Source: Rhodospirillales bacterium
GTDB lineage: Bacteria; Pseudomonadota; Alphaproteobacteria; Rhodospirillales; Casp-alpha2
Direction of reading: 5' to 3'
Assembly: GCA_028282185.1 (NCBI GenBank)
Contig: JANQIJ010000348.1
Span: 1-10,911, forward strand
Length of the DNA: 10,911 nt
In this document: positions 1-6,482 of the stretch, one piece after another
Layout of the letters: every line of letters begins with the position of its first letter
Numbering within the stretch: the stretch's first letter is position 1
Notes under the pieces: model-generated
Told to the model about the DNA's origin: nothing
Databases searched by the model: none
The model's input: the letters and a program-made list of their open reading frames with translations, nothing else
Program-made: the position numbers and the translations under genes

Positions 1-46
1 TCCGTCGGTTGTTGCCGGGACAAAATCGATGGTTCGCCGCGCTCCG

Positions 47-1402
47 TCAAGGGCGCAGGCGCGGGCCCGCCCGGGGCGTCCCACCGACGCCGCGGGCCAG
101 CCTGGGGAGGGCCCAGGCCATGGTCACGCCGCGCATGCCCATGAACAAGGTAAAGGCCGCCCAAAGCCCATGGTTGCCCCAGGCCGGGGTGACCAGCGGC
201 ACGGCCAGGGTGAAGGCGAGCAGCGAAAGCGCCATGGAATTGCGCATCTCCCGGGTCCAGGTGGCGCCGATGTAGATGCCGTCCAATTGGAAGCTCCAGA
301 CCGAGACCACGGGCAGGGCGATCATCCAAGGCAGATACACATAGGCGGTTTCGCGAACCGCCTCGACGGTCGTCATCAGGTCGATGACCGGCTGCCCGCC
401 CAGCCCATAGGCGAGGGCGAACACGGCGGCGAACAGCACGGCCCAGAGCGTCGTCACCCGCACCGCCTGGTGGAACAATTCCCGGTCGCGGGCGCCCACG
501 GCCTCGCCGGTCATGGCTTCGGCGGCGTTGGCGAAGCCGTCCAGCGCATAGGCGGAGAACAAGGTGAATTGCAGCAGGACCGCGTTGGCGGCCAAGACCT
601 GATCGCCCATCCGCGCGCCGGCGGAGGTGAACAGGACGAAGGTCACCTGTAGACAGATCGAGCGCAGGAAGATGTCGCGGTTGACGCCCAGCATGCGCCG
701 GATGCGCGAGGTGTCCTTGATCCGGTCCCAGCGCCAACGCCCGTCCTGTCGCCGCAGTTCACGGGCGGCGATCCAGAACCCCAGACCGACGGCCGAATAC
801 TCGGCAATGATCGTCGCCCAGGCGACGCCCTCGACCCCCCAGCCGAGGCCGAGCACGAACCATACGTCCAGGACCATGTTGAGGCCGTTGAGGAAGACCT
901 GGGTGATCAAGGCCGCCTTCATGTTCTGCAGGCCGAAAAACCAGCCCAGCAGGGCGAAGTTGAGCAATGCCGCCGGCGCGCCCCAAATGCGGATCTGGAA
1001 ATAGCTTTCGGCCAGGGGCCAGACCGCGTCGCTCGGCGCCATGGCCCAATGGGCGATTCGCAGCACCGGCAGTTGTAGAATGACCAGGACGAGGCCCAGG
1101 GCGACCGACAGGAGACAGGCGCGGGCCAGCCAGGAACGGATTTGATCCGCGTCGCCGGCGCCATAGGACTGCGCCGTCAATCCGGTGGTGCCCATGCGCA
1201 GGAAATTCAGCGACGAATACAGCACGCTGATGATCACCGCGCCGACGGCGACCGCGCCCATGTACTGCGCCCCCGGCAGGCGCCCGACCACGGCGGTATC
1301 TACCAGACCCAACAGGGGCACGGTGACATTGGTCGCCATGATCGGCAGGGCCAAGGCCCAGACGCGCCGGCTGAACGCGGGTCGGTCGGCGGCGGCGGTC
1401 AT
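47..1402 (-). CDS. MATE-family multidrug/cation efflux protein, DinF type
   Basis: Predicted inner-membrane antiporter of 451 residues, the usual length for MATE transporters, which export organic cations and drugs in exchange for protons or sodium. The N-terminal segment PxxxxNxTVPLLGLVDTAVVG is typical of the DinF branch. The rest alternates hydrophobic helices (about 12) with short polar loops, for example near VFLNGLNMVLDVWFVLGLG and at the C-terminal WALPRLARG. The reading frame stays open upstream to about 1576 and overlaps the preceding gene; the ATG at 1402 was chosen because it places the first helix about 15 residues in and clears the upstream gene. No good ribosome binding site precedes it. 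It lies 67 bp downstream of the cyclic-nucleotide-binding protein on the same strand, so the two may be cotranscribed. The family call is firm; the substrate is unknown. Confidence 0.9.
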   Translation of the reverse strand: MTAAADRPAFSRRVWALALPIMATNVTVPLLGLVDTAVVGRLPGAQYMGAVAVGAVIISVLYSSLNFLRMGTTGLTAQSYGAGDADQIRSWLARACLLSVALGLVLVILQLPVLRIAHWAMAPSDAVWPLAESYFQIRIWGAPAALLNFALLGWFFGLQNMKAALITQVFLNGLNMVLDVWFVLGLGWGVEGVAWATIIAEYSAVGLGFWIAARELRRQDGRWRWDRIKDTSRIRRMLGVNRDIFLRSICLQVTFVLFTSAGARMGDQVLAANAVLLQFTLFSAYALDGFANAAEAMTGEAVGARDRELFHQAVRVTTLWAVLFAAVFALAYGLGGQPVIDLMTTVEAVRETAYVYLPWMIALPVVSVWSFQLDGIYIGATWTREMRNSMALSLLAFTLAVPLVTPAWGNHGLWAAFTLFMGMRGVTMAWALPRLARGVGGTPRAGPRLRP

Positions 1403-1469
1403 GGGGTCTCGCGGGGGCGGGTCGGGGGTGCGGGCGGGCGGTTGGGCGCGCTGCGGGGCGGCCGCCCGG

Positions 1470-1916
1470 TCACGCCGGGCCGGGGGCGATGGCGGGACCG
1501 GGATCGGCCCGCAAATTGGTCGTCCGCAGGCGATGCGCCAGGTGCAAAAGAATGTCTTTATAGAAGCGGCCGGCAAATCCCGGGTCTTCGGCCATCAGGC
1601 CGTCGACCGCGTCGCGCGGAATGATCAGAACGTCGGTATCGCCGTCGGCGATCAGGGTCGCGCTGGCCGGCTGTCCATCGACAAAGGACATTTCGCCGAC
1701 CACGTCGCCGGGGCCCAACGGGCCGACGAACTCACTCAGATGGCCGTGAAAGTCATGGGTCACCCGCAGCATGCCGCGGGCCACCACCATTAGGTTGTCG
1801 ACCTTGTCGCCTTGGCAGAACACGGTTTCGCCGCCTTGAAAACTGCGTGGCACCGCGACCTGGGCCAGGGTCGTGCGTTCTTCCGCCGTCAGGTTCTTGA
1901 AGGAATGTTCGAGCAC
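1470..1916 (-). CDS. Stand-alone cyclic nucleotide-binding domain protein
   Basis: This 148-residue protein is essentially one cyclic nucleotide-binding (CAP-like beta-roll) domain, with FxxGExVFCQGDKVDNLMVV (about 26-45) leading to the phosphate-binding cassette GEMSFVDGQPASAT (74-87). There is no C-terminal helix-turn-helix and no membrane segment, so it is not a CRP-type regulator by itself. In ligand-binding members the cassette carries an arginine that contacts the cyclic phosphate; here that position is Ala84. Ligand binding may therefore be lost or altered (inference). The start is GTG at 1916, with AAGGA nine bases upstream. The last dozen residues are Pro/Ala-rich and probably unstructured. 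It is followed by the MATE gene and divergent from the flavoprotein gene, separated by a gap with an inverted repeat. Confidence 0.85.
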   Translation of the reverse strand: MLEHSFKNLTAEERTTLAQVAVPRSFQGGETVFCQGDKVDNLMVVARGMLRVTHDFHGHLSEFVGPLGPGDVVGEMSFVDGQPASATLIADGDTDVLIIPRDAVDGLMAEDPGFAGRFYKDILLHLAHRLRTTNLRADPGPAIAPGPA

Positions 1917-1943
1917 GGCTCCGCATCCTTGTCCGCTCCGAAA

Positions 1944-1961
1944 GTTCCGATCAACCGGAAC
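1944..1961. promoter_or_regulatory. Inverted repeat in divergent intergenic region, possible operator
   Basis: GTTCCG (1944-1949) and CGGAAC (1956-1961) form a perfect 6-bp inverted repeat with a 6-bp spacer. It lies 27 bp upstream of the GTG of the cyclic-nucleotide-binding gene and about 80 bp upstream of the flavoprotein gene. The symmetry and the location between divergent genes suit a dimeric repressor or activator site, but no known regulator motif is recognised. No clear -35/-10 pair could be assigned for either direction. Confidence 0.35.
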
Positions 1962-2042
1962 CTATCAGAAAATTCGCCCGTTGCGTAGACCCCCGGTCGA
2001 TTTCCTGTTGGCAGCGGGCGGTGGCCTGCGTTACCCAAGCCT

Positions 2043-3581
2043 ATGTCTGGTTTTGACGAGACGTATGACGTCGCTTGCATCGGTTTCGGCTTCGCCGGCG
2101 CGGCCGCGGCGGTCGCCGCCCATGACGCCGGTGCCCGGGTCTTGCTGGTCGAGAAAATGCCCGACCCCGGCGGCATCTCCATCTGTTCCGCCGGCGGTGT
2201 CCGGGTGTCGCGCGATTCGGATGCCAGCTTCCGCTACCTCTGCCGGACCAACGCCGGGACGACGCCGGAACACCTGTTGCGCGGCCTGGCCGACGGCATG
2301 GCGGAGATCGAAGGTTTCGTCCGTGACCTGGCCCAGGCCTGCGACGCCGAAATTCAGACCACCTGGGCGGCGGCGAACTATCCTTTCGACGGCGGCGACA
2401 GTTTCGGTTTCGTCACCGTGAAGGCGATTCCCGGCTTCGATGCGGAGCGGGATTTTACCTGGGGCCGGGGTTTGCGCGGCGGCACGCGCCTGTTTCGCGT
2501 GATGCAGGCCAATGTCGATCAACGCGGGATCGAGGTCCGCTTGAATACCGCGGCCGATCGGCTGATCACGCGGGACGGTGCGGTCGTCGGCGTCCGGGCT
2601 GGCGGGCGCCGCATCGGCGCCCGAGGCGGCGTCGTCCTCGCCTGCGGCGGGTTCGAGGCGTCGCCCGAGATGCAGGCCCAGTATTGGCAGGAAAAGCCGG
2701 TCTATTCCGGCGCCTTTCTGGGCAACACGGGGGACGGCATCCGCATGGCCCAGGCCGTGGGCGCGGACCTGTGGCACATGTGGCATTACCACGGCACCTA
2801 CGGCTTTCGGCACCCGGACCCGGCGGCCTATCCCTATGCCATCCGCCTGCACCGCCTGCCCGATTGGATTCCCGGGGCCGGCGGCGCGGCGGCGGAGATC
2901 CAAGGCTTCTTCGCCGGCTATGACGACGCCTTGATGCCCTGGATCGTGGTCGACCGCTTCGGCCGCCGCTACATGAACGAATACCCGCCCTATTTGCAGG
3001 ACACGGGACACCGGCCGATGGCGACCTACGATCCGCCTTCGCAAAGCTATCCGCGCATTCCGTCCTGGGTCATCGTTGACGCGGCGGGCCTGGCGCGGGG
3101 GCCCTTGGGCTTTCCCACCTACAACGATCCCGATCAGGACTTCGTCTGGAGTGACGACAATTCAGCCGAAATCGACATCGGCATCCTGGCCCAGGCCGAC
3201 AACATCGAAGAGATGGCCGCCGCCATGGGTGCCGAGGCGGATATTCTGTCCGAGACCATCCAGCGTTGGAACGGCTTCTGCCGGGCCGAGCGCGACCGGG
3301 ATTTCGAGCGCCTGCCGGCGACCATGATGGCCCTCGAGACCCCGCCCTTTACCTTCGGCCGCGTCTGGCCTCTTTGCGCCAACACTCAAGGCGGGCCCAG
3401 ACATGATGAGCGGCAACGGGTCCTGACGCCCTTCGGCGCGCCGGTGCCGGGCCTTTACGCGGCCGGCGAATTGGGCAGCCTGTTCGGCCACCTCTATATG
3501 TCCGGCGGCAACCTGGCGGAATGCTTCATCGGCGGCAAGCGGGCGGGAGAGGAAGCGGCGGCACAGATGGCCCAGGCGTGA
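2043..3581 (+). CDS. FAD-dependent oxidoreductase (FAD_binding_2; fumarate reductase/ketosteroid dehydrogenase-like)
   Basis: Predicted soluble flavoprotein of 512 residues. A dinucleotide-binding Rossmann motif opens the protein (GFGFAG, 14-19, ending in VLLVEK with Glu37), followed by DPGGISICSAGG (41-52), which is typical of the FAD_binding_2 family. A central NTGDGIRMAQAVGA and a GRRYMNE segment follow, and the C-terminal FAD site is GLYAAGELGSLFGHLYMSGGN (470-490, with a last Asn). Fumarate and urocanate reductases usually carry an arginine in this last motif (HGANRLGGN); here it is HLYMSGGN, so fumarate is not a likely substrate (inference). There is no Tat or Sec signal and no haem motif, so electrons must come from a separate partner. 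The ATG at 2043 has no convincing Shine-Dalgarno sequence. The amidohydrolase gene follows 28 bp downstream, suggesting an operon. The substrate is unknown. Confidence 0.88.
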   Translation: MSGFDETYDVACIGFGFAGAAAAVAAHDAGARVLLVEKMPDPGGISICSAGGVRVSRDSDASFRYLCRTNAGTTPEHLLRGLADGMAEIEGFVRDLAQACDAEIQTTWAAANYPFDGGDSFGFVTVKAIPGFDAERDFTWGRGLRGGTRLFRVMQANVDQRGIEVRLNTAADRLITRDGAVVGVRAGGRRIGARGGVVLACGGFEASPEMQAQYWQEKPVYSGAFLGNTGDGIRMAQAVGADLWHMWHYHGTYGFRHPDPAAYPYAIRLHRLPDWIPGAGGAAAEIQGFFAGYDDALMPWIVVDRFGRRYMNEYPPYLQDTGHRPMATYDPPSQSYPRIPSWVIVDAAGLARGPLGFPTYNDPDQDFVWSDDNSAEIDIGILAQADNIEEMAAAMGAEADILSETIQRWNGFCRAERDRDFERLPATMMALETPPFTFGRVWPLCANTQGGPRHDERQRVLTPFGAPVPGLYAAGELGSLFGHLYMSGGNLAECFIGGKRAGEEAAAQMAQA

Positions 3582-3609
3582 AGACAGCGGGTATCAGGGA
3601 GTAGATGCA

Positions 3610-4479
3610 ATGAGTGAATTCGACGAAGTCCATAAGCCGGGCGTGTTTTTATGCCGTCGACCCGTGAAGGATGCCTGTCCCTTGATTTTCGACATCCCGA
3701 GAAGCGGCAGGGAATATCCCAATTGGTTTCGGTCGCCTGCGGCGTTCAACGATGTCCGCAGAAACGTCTCCATGTATGTGGAGGCATTGTACGAAGATGT
3801 GCCCGAAGAGGGGGCGACCTGGCTGTTCGCCTGTTTTCCGAACACCCTGATTGACGCCAACCGCAACGAGAAAGACGTCGATGCGGCCTTGATCGCGGGC
3901 GCGTCGGAAGGACAGTTTTCGCCGTCCGACCGATCGCTCAGGGGGGTGGGGCTTATTCCCAAGTTTTGCGGCGACGGCAGTGTTCCGCTGCAGGGCGCCC
4001 CGATGTCCATGGACGACCTGGAGCGCCGCCTGAACGATTTTTATTGGCCTTACCATAATGAGCTAAGCGCAAACATCGCCCGGCTCAAAAATGAATTTGG
4101 CCGCGTTTATCACATCAGCTGCCACAGCATGGCCGGGCGCGGGAACAAGGCGATGAAGGACGCGGGCCAGGCGCGATCGGATTTCGACATCGGTGACGGA
4201 AACGGGAAAACCTGCGGCCCGGACTTTGTCGAAGCGGTTAAGGAATGCCTGTCCGACTTCGGCTACGACGTGACGGTCAACCGCCATTTCGCCGGCGCGG
4301 AGTGCATTCACAAACACGCGTCCGTCGAAAACGGGATCGAAAGCCTGCAGATCGAGGTCAACCGGTCGCTTTACATGGTTGAAGAGACGTTCGAGAAGAA
4401 ACCCGCCTTCGACCGGGTCAAATCGCATCTGGGCGCCCTGGCCCGGGAACTGGCTCAATTCGCCAATGATAAGGTGTAA
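3610..4479 (+). CDS. N-formylglutamate amidohydrolase-family protein
   Basis: A 289-residue protein of the N-formylglutamate amidohydrolase family (FGase, PF05013), whose characterised members hydrolyse N-formyl-glutamate to formate and glutamate, classically in histidine breakdown. Visible family landmarks in order are PLIFDIPRSGREYP (24-37), YVEALY (56-61), FPNTLIDANR (76-85), RGVGLIP (111-117), YH (148-149), HISCHSM (168-174), DFDIGDGNGKTCGP (191-204) and LQIEVNRSLYM (246-256, with Glu249). The first motif normally reads PHSG; here His is replaced by Arg31, so a probable metal-binding or catalytic residue is missing and the reaction may differ. The start is supported by AGGGAG eight bases upstream of the ATG. 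It follows the flavoprotein gene closely. No hut genes are present, so a role in histidine use is not supported by context. Confidence 0.85.
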   Translation: MSEFDEVHKPGVFLCRRPVKDACPLIFDIPRSGREYPNWFRSPAAFNDVRRNVSMYVEALYEDVPEEGATWLFACFPNTLIDANRNEKDVDAALIAGASEGQFSPSDRSLRGVGLIPKFCGDGSVPLQGAPMSMDDLERRLNDFYWPYHNELSANIARLKNEFGRVYHISCHSMAGRGNKAMKDAGQARSDFDIGDGNGKTCGPDFVEAVKECLSDFGYDVTVNRHFAGAECIHKHASVENGIESLQIEVNRSLYMVEETFEKKPAFDRVKSHLGALARELAQFANDKV

Positions 4480-4574
4480 AGAGGAGATGCGGTTTAGAGA
4501 GCATTTGTGACCCTGGATACCGGCGCCTAAGCCCGCGCGCGAATAGGCAGGACAGCAGCCAAATACATCCGGAC
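4480..4574. other. Convergent intergenic gap, no clear terminator
   Basis: This 95-bp gap separates two convergent genes, where a bidirectional terminator would be expected. Only a weak stem is seen: GCCTA (4525-4529) pairing with TAGGC (4544-4548) across a GC-rich 14-base loop, without a T tract on either side. I would not call it an intrinsic terminator. Confidence 0.4.
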
Positions 4575-5648
4575 TTAAGCGGCGGGCATTTGCTGCGTGG
4601 CGCAATGAATGCCGCCGCCGATCTCGCCCAGCGCATCCACGTTCAGCATGACGATCTCCCGCCCGGGGTAATGACGGGCCAAGGCGCTTCGCGCCAAGGC
4701 GTCGGTCTCGGGGTCGCCGAACTGGGCGGCGATGACGGCTCCGTTGCAGACATAGAAATTGGCGTAGGACGCCACGAAATCGATGTCGTCGATCCTGCGG
4801 CGAACCGGCTCGGGGATCACGTCGATCTTGAGCCCGGCCTCGGCCAATCGGTCATGGGTCTCGATGGCCGCCCTGTGAAACGGATCGTCCCGGTCGGGGC
4901 TGTCCGGCAAGTTCATCAGGACGCGTCCGGGGCCGGTGAACCGGGCCAGGCTGTCGATGTGATAATCGGTGATGTCTTCGCCCCAAACGCCCGGGGACCA
5001 ATGCATGCGCTTCGCGCCATAAGCCCCGAGCAACCGGCGTTCGATCTCATCCCGCGACAAGCCCGGATTGCGGTTCGGGTTCACCCATGAGCTTTCGTGC
5101 GCCATCAGGAGGCCATGCCCGTCGTGTTCGACCCCGCCCGCTTCGCCGATCAGGCCGCTGTCGATGACGGCCAGATCCAGGCGCTCGGCGATGCGGCGGA
5201 CGATCTGCCCGTCCAGGCCGTGAACCTGTTTGCCGCCCCAGCCGTTGAACCGGATGTGGCTGATCACGCGCTTGCCGTCGCTTTGCTTGGCGAAAAGCGG
5301 GCCGGAGTCCCGACACCAAAGGTCCTCGGTCGGAATGGCCCAAAGCTCGACCCTCGATGACAGGTTTCGGCGGGCGATCGCATGTTCGTCCCGGGCGGCC
5401 AACAAGACCACCGGTTCGAACTCGGCGATGGCGTTGGCGATGTCGGCGATGGTTCCTTGCAGAAGATCGAGAAAGTCCCGCTCCGGATGCACCTCCCGGC
5501 TGGCCGGCCATTGCATGAACGTCAGTTCATGACGGGCTTCTTCCGGCGGGACATGAAGGTGATCGGCTGATTTGGCCATCGATTTTCCCGGAATGCCCTG
5601 CGTCAGACAAAACGCACTGCCCAAGGTCAGCATGTCGCGACGGTTCAA
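4575..5648 (-). CDS. Agmatine deiminase-family protein with Tat signal
   Basis: A 357-residue member of the agmatine deiminase/peptidyl-arginine deiminase (PAD_porph) family, guanidino-modifying enzymes that convert agmatine to N-carbamoylputrescine and ammonia. Catalytic features are all visible: WCRDSGP (111-117, Asp114), GGVEHDG (171-177, Glu174), HID (His230, Asp232) and the nucleophile in GGGIHCATQQMP (344-355, Cys349). The N-terminus NRRDMLTLG followed by a short hydrophobic stretch resembles a twin-arginine (Tat) signal, implying export, which is unusual for cytosolic agmatine deiminases. Start choice: the frame has a stop 30 bp upstream; TTG at 5648 is the first possible start and is the only one that includes both arginines, while ATG at residue 6 would lose them. 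No strong ribosome binding site is seen. It lies 30 bp after the TGSHGG gene and converges on the amidohydrolase gene. The exact substrate is uncertain. Confidence 0.87.
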   Translation of the reverse strand: MNRRDMLTLGSAFCLTQGIPGKSMAKSADHLHVPPEEARHELTFMQWPASREVHPERDFLDLLQGTIADIANAIAEFEPVVLLAARDEHAIARRNLSSRVELWAIPTEDLWCRDSGPLFAKQSDGKRVISHIRFNGWGGKQVHGLDGQIVRRIAERLDLAVIDSGLIGEAGGVEHDGHGLLMAHESSWVNPNRNPGLSRDEIERRLLGAYGAKRMHWSPGVWGEDITDYHIDSLARFTGPGRVLMNLPDSPDRDDPFHRAAIETHDRLAEAGLKIDVIPEPVRRRIDDIDFVASYANFYVCNGAVIAAQFGDPETDALARSALARHYPGREIVMLNVDALGEIGGGIHCATQQMPAA

Positions 5649-5678
5649 AGGTCGGTCCCCATGATCGTGTTTCCCTGA

Positions 5679-6473
5679 TCATACTGTATCGAGAAACGAT
5701 GCCAGGTCCATGCCTTCGCGGGCACCCATCCGCGCGGCCGGGCCGTTGACGCGGGAAATCACGCCGATCCTGTAAGTCGTGAGCGCGTCGCCGATGGGCG
5801 CGGACGTATGGGCGACGGTCAGGCCCGCGATCCCTCGCCGGTCCAGGGCCGGCAGGCGGGTGACGCCGGCCTCGTCGATCCCGACCCCTGCGTCGTTGAA
5901 GACGACAAGCCTGACATCGGCCTTGACCGCCCGCGCGGGGTTCCCTCCGATCAGCCCGCCGTGGGAGCCGGTGACGACGATCCTGCCGGCGTCTTCCGGC
6001 TTGATCAGCGAAGCGGAATCGACCACCAGGATGTTTCCGCAGTTCGGCCGATCGATCTCGCTCCGGGCTTCGTCCACCCCGGCCATTGTCGCGGTTGGCG
6101 GCGGCGCGTTCATCAGCGCCGACGCCGCTTCCCGGCAGGCCACGCCCACGGCGGCGCCCAGCGCCGCCGCCCGGCGGTTCGCCGCGGATATGATCCCCCG
6201 GTCCATCATGTCTTGGGCGTCGCCGATCCGGGCCGCGCGGCAATCGACCGCCGCCGCCGCCATGCCGACATCGTCAAGGGCCGTCATCCCGGCAACCCCG
6301 GCATTCTCGTATCCGATGCCTGCGTCGTTGAAGATACAGGCCCGGACGCCGGCCTTGGACGCCAGGTAGGCCGCATAGACCCCCCCGTGAGAGCCCGTCA
6401 CCACCACCTGGTCCCGGGTCTTTGGACCGGCGTCGGTGATGGAATTCAAGAGCAGGGGGGCAACGGCAATCAT
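5679..6473 (-). CDS. Uncharacterised protein with two tandem TGSHGG/FNDAG domains
   Basis: I do not recognise a named family. The 264-residue protein is an internal duplication. Copy 1 shows LLLNS (7-11), VVVTGSHGG (23-31), IFNDAGIG (47-54), ARIGDA (81-86) and GIIS (93-96). Copy 2 shows LVVDS (149-153), IVVTGSHGG (165-173), VFNDAGVG (191-198), APIGDA (225-230) and GVIS (237-240). Offsets are 142-144 residues throughout, and a 16-bp DNA identity remains between 5887-5902 and 6319-6334. Conserved Ser-His-Gly-Gly and Asn-Asp-Ala-Gly motifs in each copy suggest two active or binding sites, or a pseudodimer. There is no signal peptide or transmembrane helix. The ATG at 6473 is the only usable start, because an in-frame stop lies nine bases upstream; no Shine-Dalgarno sequence precedes it. 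The match of both copies through their N-terminal strands argues that the protein is complete. The deiminase gene follows 30 bp downstream. Confidence 0.75.
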   Translation of the reverse strand: MIAVAPLLLNSITDAGPKTRDQVVVTGSHGGVYAAYLASKAGVRACIFNDAGIGYENAGVAGMTALDDVGMAAAAVDCRAARIGDAQDMMDRGIISAANRRAAALGAAVGVACREAASALMNAPPPTATMAGVDEARSEIDRPNCGNILVVDSASLIKPEDAGRIVVTGSHGGLIGGNPARAVKADVRLVVFNDAGVGIDEAGVTRLPALDRRGIAGLTVAHTSAPIGDALTTYRIGVISRVNGPAARMGAREGMDLASFLDTV

Positions 6474-6482
6474 GTCACTATT

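Noticed and set aside
29..652. 207-codon plus-strand frame opposite the MATE gene
   Set aside because: The composition is Gly/Gln/His/Arg-rich, as expected for antisense of a membrane-protein gene; the MATE frame is unmistakable.
2031..3044. 337-codon open frame on the minus strand opposite the flavoprotein gene
   Set aside because: It is the mirror of a GC-rich gene; the plus-strand frame carries clear FAD motifs, and the antisense product shows no family features.
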